This document shows positions 4,155 to 6,562 of a stretch of 6,562 nt of DNA, piece by piece. This DNA comes from Chloroflexota bacterium. GTDB lineage: Bacteria; Chloroflexota; FW602-bin22; JAMCYS01. The stretch is taken from the NCBI GenBank assembly GCA_021847625.1, contig JAJZQK010000197.1, positions 1 to 6,562 on the forward strand, written 5' to 3'. A program made the translations under genes and the position numbers. Each line of letters begins with the position of its first letter. Positions within the stretch are counted from its first letter, which is position 1. The notes beneath the pieces were generated by a model. The model made no database searches, was not told the DNA's origin, and was given only the letters and a program-made list of their open reading frames with translations.

Positions 4155-4616
4155 CTAACCCATGAAGCCGCGGCGCGGGTCGAACTTGACCGCCGCCCGG
4201 TTGGCGACGATCGCCGGCTTCTTGGTGGCCGGATCCACCACCAGCAGCGGCTTCTTCTTGCCCTTGCCGCGGCCAAAGCCCTTGTCGAGCGAATCGTGGT
4301 GCCAGTCGTACTCCGCCCGCTTGCCCTTGCGGGGCGAGTAGGTGTAGTCCTTCAGCTCGCCAGCGACCACGGCGTAGCGGGAGGGCTTCCTGCGGTCCTT
4401 GGCCGACAACTCGACCACATTGTCCTGCCAGGTGCCGTGGAACTTCTCGGCCAGCCGTTTGGCCCGGCGCAGGTCCCGGTTCTCCCGGTGCTTAACCTTG
4501 GAGACCTTCTTCTGGCCCTTCTTGCCCTTGGCGGGGTTGCGCTTGGCCTGGAGCGCCGTTTCGAGCGCTCCGCCCGCCAGGCCCGCGGCCAGCTGGCCCA
4601 GGATCTCGACGATCAT
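4155..4616 (-). CDS. 153-residue basic protein with hydrophobic N terminus
   Basis: The ATG at 4616 overlaps the TGA of the methyltransferase-like gene as ATGA and has GGAGGAGAGG upstream. A longer frame from 4667 runs back into that gene and is rejected. Residues 2-22 are hydrophobic and Gly/Ala-rich (IVEILGQLAAGLAGGALE), like a short membrane helix. Residues 24-55 are very basic, starting KRNPAKGKKGQKK. A compact domain follows from about 55: LAEKFHGTW, VVAGELKDYTY, a His pair in DWHHD, KPLLVVDP, and a terminal FDPRRGFMG. This domain resembles a recurring uncharacterised virus and mobile-element family I recall, with FHG near the start, VxGxL in the middle and RGhhx at the end; its function is unknown to me. 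No catalytic motif is seen. Position suggests a virion or assembly role. Confidence 0.78.
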   Translation of the reverse strand: MIVEILGQLAAGLAGGALETALQAKRNPAKGKKGQKKVSKVKHRENRDLRRAKRLAEKFHGTWQDNVVELSAKDRRKPSRYAVVAGELKDYTYSPRKGKRAEYDWHHDSLDKGFGRGKGKKKPLLVVDPATKKPAIVANRAAVKFDPRRGFMG

Positions 4617-5116
4617 CGGCCCCTCTCCTCCACGTGCATCTGGCCGCTCCCGTCCTGCCACACCCAAAGATGGTGCTCTGGATGGACCCAGGCCCAGAGT
4701 TCCTGCTTGGAGGGCCCGGCGACATACAGCGCGTCGGCTACCCGCCGCAACTCCTCAATCGCTCGCCAGGCGTCGGCCGCGGTGGGCAGATGCTCCAGTA
4801 CGTGGCTGACAAACGCCGCGCCGAAGTGGCGGTCCGGATACGGAATGCCGCGCACGTCGGCCCCAACGACTACCGTTGTCTCCGGCGCGCCCTGGCACAT
4901 CGCCGGGTCGAGATCTAGGCAGACGTCGCCGAACCCGTGGCCCTGCATGCCCAGCGCCGCCCGCGACGGGCTGCCCTGGGGCCCGCCGACCACGAGCAAC
5001 GGCTTGCCCTGTTGGCGCGCGTAGGCCTGGGCCGCGTCGTACTTCGAACGGCGAACGATGCCCTCTCCCATCCACACGAGCCCCTGCCACGCCGGAATGA
5101 GCAACAACGGATTCAT
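4613..5116 (-). CDS. Methyltransferase-like protein, paralogue B
   Basis: This 167-residue protein has a class I SAM-methyltransferase layout. GKPLLVVGGPQGS (37-49) stands where motif I belongs, the acidic strand end is CLDLDP (66-71), then ADVRGIPYP (86-94), DRHFGAAF (95-102) and HVLEHLP (105-111), the last typical of Methyltransf_11-type enzymes. The usual RVLKPGG is replaced by RRVADALYVAGPS, and the protein stops soon after HPEHHLWVW, so it is shorter than usual enzymes. Residues 1-20 (MNPLLLIPAWQGLVW) are hydrophobic, perhaps membrane-associating. It is clearly paralogous to the gene immediately upstream. Its ATG overlaps that gene's stop (ATGA) with GGAGGTG eight bases before, and its own stop overlaps the next start in the same way. 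Substrate unknown. Confidence 0.75.
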   Translation of the reverse strand: MNPLLLIPAWQGLVWMGEGIVRRSKYDAAQAYARQQGKPLLVVGGPQGSPSRAALGMQGHGFGDVCLDLDPAMCQGAPETTVVVGADVRGIPYPDRHFGAAFVSHVLEHLPTAADAWRAIEELRRVADALYVAGPSKQELWAWVHPEHHLWVWQDGSGQMHVEERGR

Positions 5117-5673
5117 CCCGTGACACCTCCGCTATAGCCGATGACGAGACTGTCTAGCGCGCGCCGCGCGTGAGGGACGGGCACAAAGACCGCCGGTTGG
5201 TCGGCGTGGAACACGCGCCGCACCGCCAGCCCGCCCTGAACGATCCGAATCGCCAGGTAGTGGGTCGGGTGCAAATGGGCGATTATGCCGGCCGGCGACG
5301 GGACCAAGAGATAGGCGTAATCGGCCACCCGTACACATTCGCCCACGGCCAGACGCACATCCTCGGCTGAGTGCAGGTGCTCGAGAGTCTGCTCATTGAA
5401 CGCGGCGCCAAATTGCTTGTCAGCGAACATGGGCATCGCGCGCTCGTCTCCCTGTACCCCGCCTGCAATGCGGCGGATGATCGGATCAATATCCAGGGTC
5501 GCGTCGCCGTTAGGCGGCTCTAGAAAGCCGCGGCGAATCCCCACCCGCAGCAGGGGCTTGCCCACGGCGCGGCAGTACTGCCGCGCCATCCTGTATGCCT
5601 GGTGGCGGTCGAATATCTCGGGCACCTGGACATGCATCTCCCAGAGGACCGCCAACGGCATCAACGGGTTCAC
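5113..5673 (-). CDS. Methyltransferase-like protein, paralogue A, GTG start
   Basis: This 186-residue protein shares with its downstream paralogue an MNPL hydrophobic start, QAY.A.RQ, GKPLL.VG (38-45), LDIDP (60-64), D..FGAAF (85-92), LEHL (97-100), RVAD and HPxHxL. The glycine-rich loop is poor here: VGIRRGF (44-50) replaces VGGPQGS, so SAM binding may be weakened or lost. The C terminus is about 30 residues longer and includes strands (AVFVPVPHARRALDSLVIGY). The GTG at 5673, with AGAGG five bases before it, is preferred to the ATG at 5661 because it recovers the MNPL start shared by both paralogues. The stop overlaps the downstream start as ATGA, so the two would be made together and could form a heterodimer, an inference. 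It could be a pseudo-enzyme partner. Confidence 0.75.
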   Translation of the reverse strand: MNPLMPLAVLWEMHVQVPEIFDRHQAYRMARQYCRAVGKPLLRVGIRRGFLEPPNGDATLDIDPIIRRIAGGVQGDERAMPMFADKQFGAAFNEQTLEHLHSAEDVRLAVGECVRVADYAYLLVPSPAGIIAHLHPTHYLAIRIVQGGLAVRRVFHADQPAVFVPVPHARRALDSLVIGYSGGVTG

Positions 5674-5681
5674 TTTGGCCT

Positions 5682-5903
5682 CTAGATCGCGTAGATGGGC
5701 GCGCTCAGCGCGGCCAGCGACTGGCCAGAGGTGAGCGCCCCGGCCGGCACGACGACGTCGCCGATCGATGTGTAGAGGTAGCCGATCCCCATGCCGATCG
5801 CGGCGCCGAGAATGGCGGCGGACATCCCGTTCTTCAGCTGCATCTCACCGGTCATGAATCCCACCGCCGCGCCGGCGATGGACATCGCTACGATCTGGTT
5901 CAT
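5682..5903 (-). CDS. 73-residue glycine-rich two-helix membrane protein
   Basis: The ATG at 5903 follows GGGAGAG at about six bases. Residues 4-17 (IVAMSIAGAAVGFM) and 28-44 (MSAAILGAAIGMGIGYL) are hydrophobic with small residues every three to four positions, as in glycine-zipper hairpins. Between them is a short polar TGEMQLKNG turn, and after them a mostly neutral tail of about 28 residues. Two-helix proteins of this size are common as holins, as membrane proteins of membrane-containing virions and as coat proteins of some unusual viruses; the sequence alone does not decide. The start is about 20 bases beyond the preceding stop, and its stop is eight bases before the next GTG start. A longer frame extending back to 6230 is a shadow of the neighbouring gene and is rejected. 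Confidence 0.75.
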   Translation of the reverse strand: MNQIVAMSIAGAAVGFMTGEMQLKNGMSAAILGAAIGMGIGYLYTSIGDVVVPAGALTSGQSLAALSAPIYAI

Positions 5904-5923
5904 TGTCTCTCTCCCACTCTTGA

Positions 5924-6349
5924 CTAGACGCCGCCGCTCTGCTGGATGGCGTAGGCGAAGAATTCGGCTGGCCCGTAGAGCCCAGGGTCGTAGCCGTCGC
6001 TCGCCTGGATATAGGCGCTGAACTTGGCCCAGTCGCGGGCCGCCTCCGGCCCGCTGCCTGGAATGACGATGATGCCGAATAGCGAGGTGCCTTTCAGACA
6101 GACCTTGACGTACTCGTGCACCCGACACCAGAAGTACTTGTTGTTGGCCATCAGTTCGCGTAGGCGCTGCGACCAGTAGGCGCGGTCGAAGGGCGGCACG
6201 CAGTCGGCCGCAGTGTCGGGGCTCGGCCACATGAACCCGGAGGGCAACTTGTCTTTCAGCAGGGCGTAGGCCACGTAGCCAGCCACTCCAACGATCGCCA
6301 AAGAAACGATCGTATCCCCCACCGGGTTAACCATAGTCTCGCGTTCCAT
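5924..6349 (-). CDS. 141-residue protein with N-terminal membrane anchor
   Basis: A single hydrophobic helix at about residues 14-31 (IVSLAIVGVAGYVAYALL) is followed by KDK and a soluble domain of about 105 residues, so the domain is probably on the cytoplasmic or virion-interior side by the positive-inside rule. The domain has cysteines at 50, 75 and 84, a basic helix (YWSQRLRELMANNKYFW), a hydrophobic strand (FGIIVIPG) and an aromatic end (GYDPGLYGPAEFFAYAI). I recognise no family and no catalytic motif. The ATG at 6349 is chosen because GGAGGAAG lies five to six bases upstream, overlapping the TAG of the preceding gene; the in-frame ATG at 6334 has no comparable site. A minor virion membrane protein is plausible. 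Confidence 0.78.
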   Translation of the reverse strand: MERETMVNPVGDTIVSLAIVGVAGYVAYALLKDKLPSGFMWPSPDTAADCVPPFDRAYWSQRLRELMANNKYFWCRVHEYVKVCLKGTSLFGIIVIPGSGPEAARDWAKFSAYIQASDGYDPGLYGPAEFFAYAIQQSGGV

Positions 6350-6358
6350 CGCTTCCTC

Positions 6359-6562
6359 CTACTGGGCCAGCCCGCGCATGTTGAGCGCGAACCGGGCCCG
6401 CCGCGCCGTCTTGGGCCCGTACTTGCCCGTCACCACCTCGCGCGGCACCGAGGCCGGGATCGGCTGGCCCGGCTTGGCGAGCCCCAGACCCTCGAGGCGC
6501 TGGCGCAACGCGCCCGGCCGCTTCACCGTGCCCTGGATCCCCCGCTTCGGCTTCTTGGCCAC
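6359..6562 (-). CDS. 67-residue basic protein, possibly partial at window edge
   Basis: The frame is open to the last base of the window. The first visible codon is GTG at 6562, which would give MAKKPKRG, a plausible start because other basic proteins of this array also begin MAK. Since the ribosome site would lie outside the window, an upstream extension cannot be excluded. The product is basic throughout, with a short Pro-rich middle (KPGQPIPASVP) and a C-terminal helix (KYGPKTARRARFALNMRGL) of the sort found in small viral proteins that bind nucleic acid. No family is assigned. Its stop lies inside the ribosome site of the 141-residue gene, so the two are linked. Confidence 0.6.
   Translation of the reverse strand: MAKKPKRGIQGTVKRPGALRQRLEGLGLAKPGQPIPASVPREVVTGKYGPKTARRARFALNMRGLAQ

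Noticed and set aside
4155..4667. Longer start for the 153-residue protein at 4667
   Set aside because: The extra 17 residues overlap the coding part of the methyltransferase-like gene, while the ATG at 4616 has a strong ribosome site and an ATGA overlap.
1..6562. Search for tRNA-like cloverleaf, CRISPR array, insertion-sequence transposase, integrase or att sites
   Set aside because: No regularly spaced direct repeats, CCA-ended cloverleaf, DDE or tyrosine recombinase motifs were seen on either strand.

Overview
The window is a compact, GC-rich block of small genes that reads like part of a bacterial virus or virus-derived element, not ordinary chromosome. Most genes are under 200 codons and are separated by a few bases or by 1- or 4-base stop/start overlaps. 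Many starts have strong GGAGG-type ribosome sites, and several use GTG or TTG. I see no tail, terminase, portal or typical double jelly-roll capsid gene. The largest gene is a P-loop ATPase of the packaging/morphogenesis kind. Around it are many small membrane proteins and small, very basic proteins. This suggests a tailless (membrane-containing, filamentous or pleomorphic) virus, but that is inference. The host is probably a GC-rich bacterium. A GTAGGGGCGA-type palindromic repeat at 3574-3623 resembles repeats I recall from Chloroflexota, cyanobacteria and other environmental bacteria, so the element may sit in, or have exchanged DNA with, such a genome.

Layout. The left end (53-581, + strand) carries three translationally coupled small genes: a two-helix membrane protein, a Cys-rich mini-protein and a 31-residue hydrophobic peptide. 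They converge on a long minus-strand array; the last plus gene and the last minus gene share one palindromic CTAG as both stop codons (578-581). In transcription order (right to left) the minus array is: a basic 67-residue protein at the edge; a 141-residue single-anchor protein; a 73-residue glycine-rich two-helix protein; two paralogous methyltransferase-like proteins; a 153-residue basic protein; a 23-residue protamine-like peptide; a 97-residue basic protein with a C-terminal anchor; a palindromic repeat; the ATPase; a 54-residue basic protein started by GTG inside the ATPase stop; a 68-residue protein; a 198-residue protein; a 94-residue holin-like membrane protein; an 86-residue XhlA-like coiled-coil/anchor protein; and a 52-residue Gly-rich/basic protein.

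Working together (inference). The ATPase would drive DNA packaging or virion extrusion. The basic peptides would bind the genome or membrane lipids, the small membrane proteins would be virion or assembly components, and the holin-like and XhlA-like pair would act in host exit. Hairpins at 4127-4147, 3986-4013 and 1154-1177 lie just downstream of stop codons and may tune expression between blocks. No RNA genes, CRISPR array, integrase or replication gene is visible. No gene-free stretch exceeds 300 bases; the longest (1010-1195) is described.
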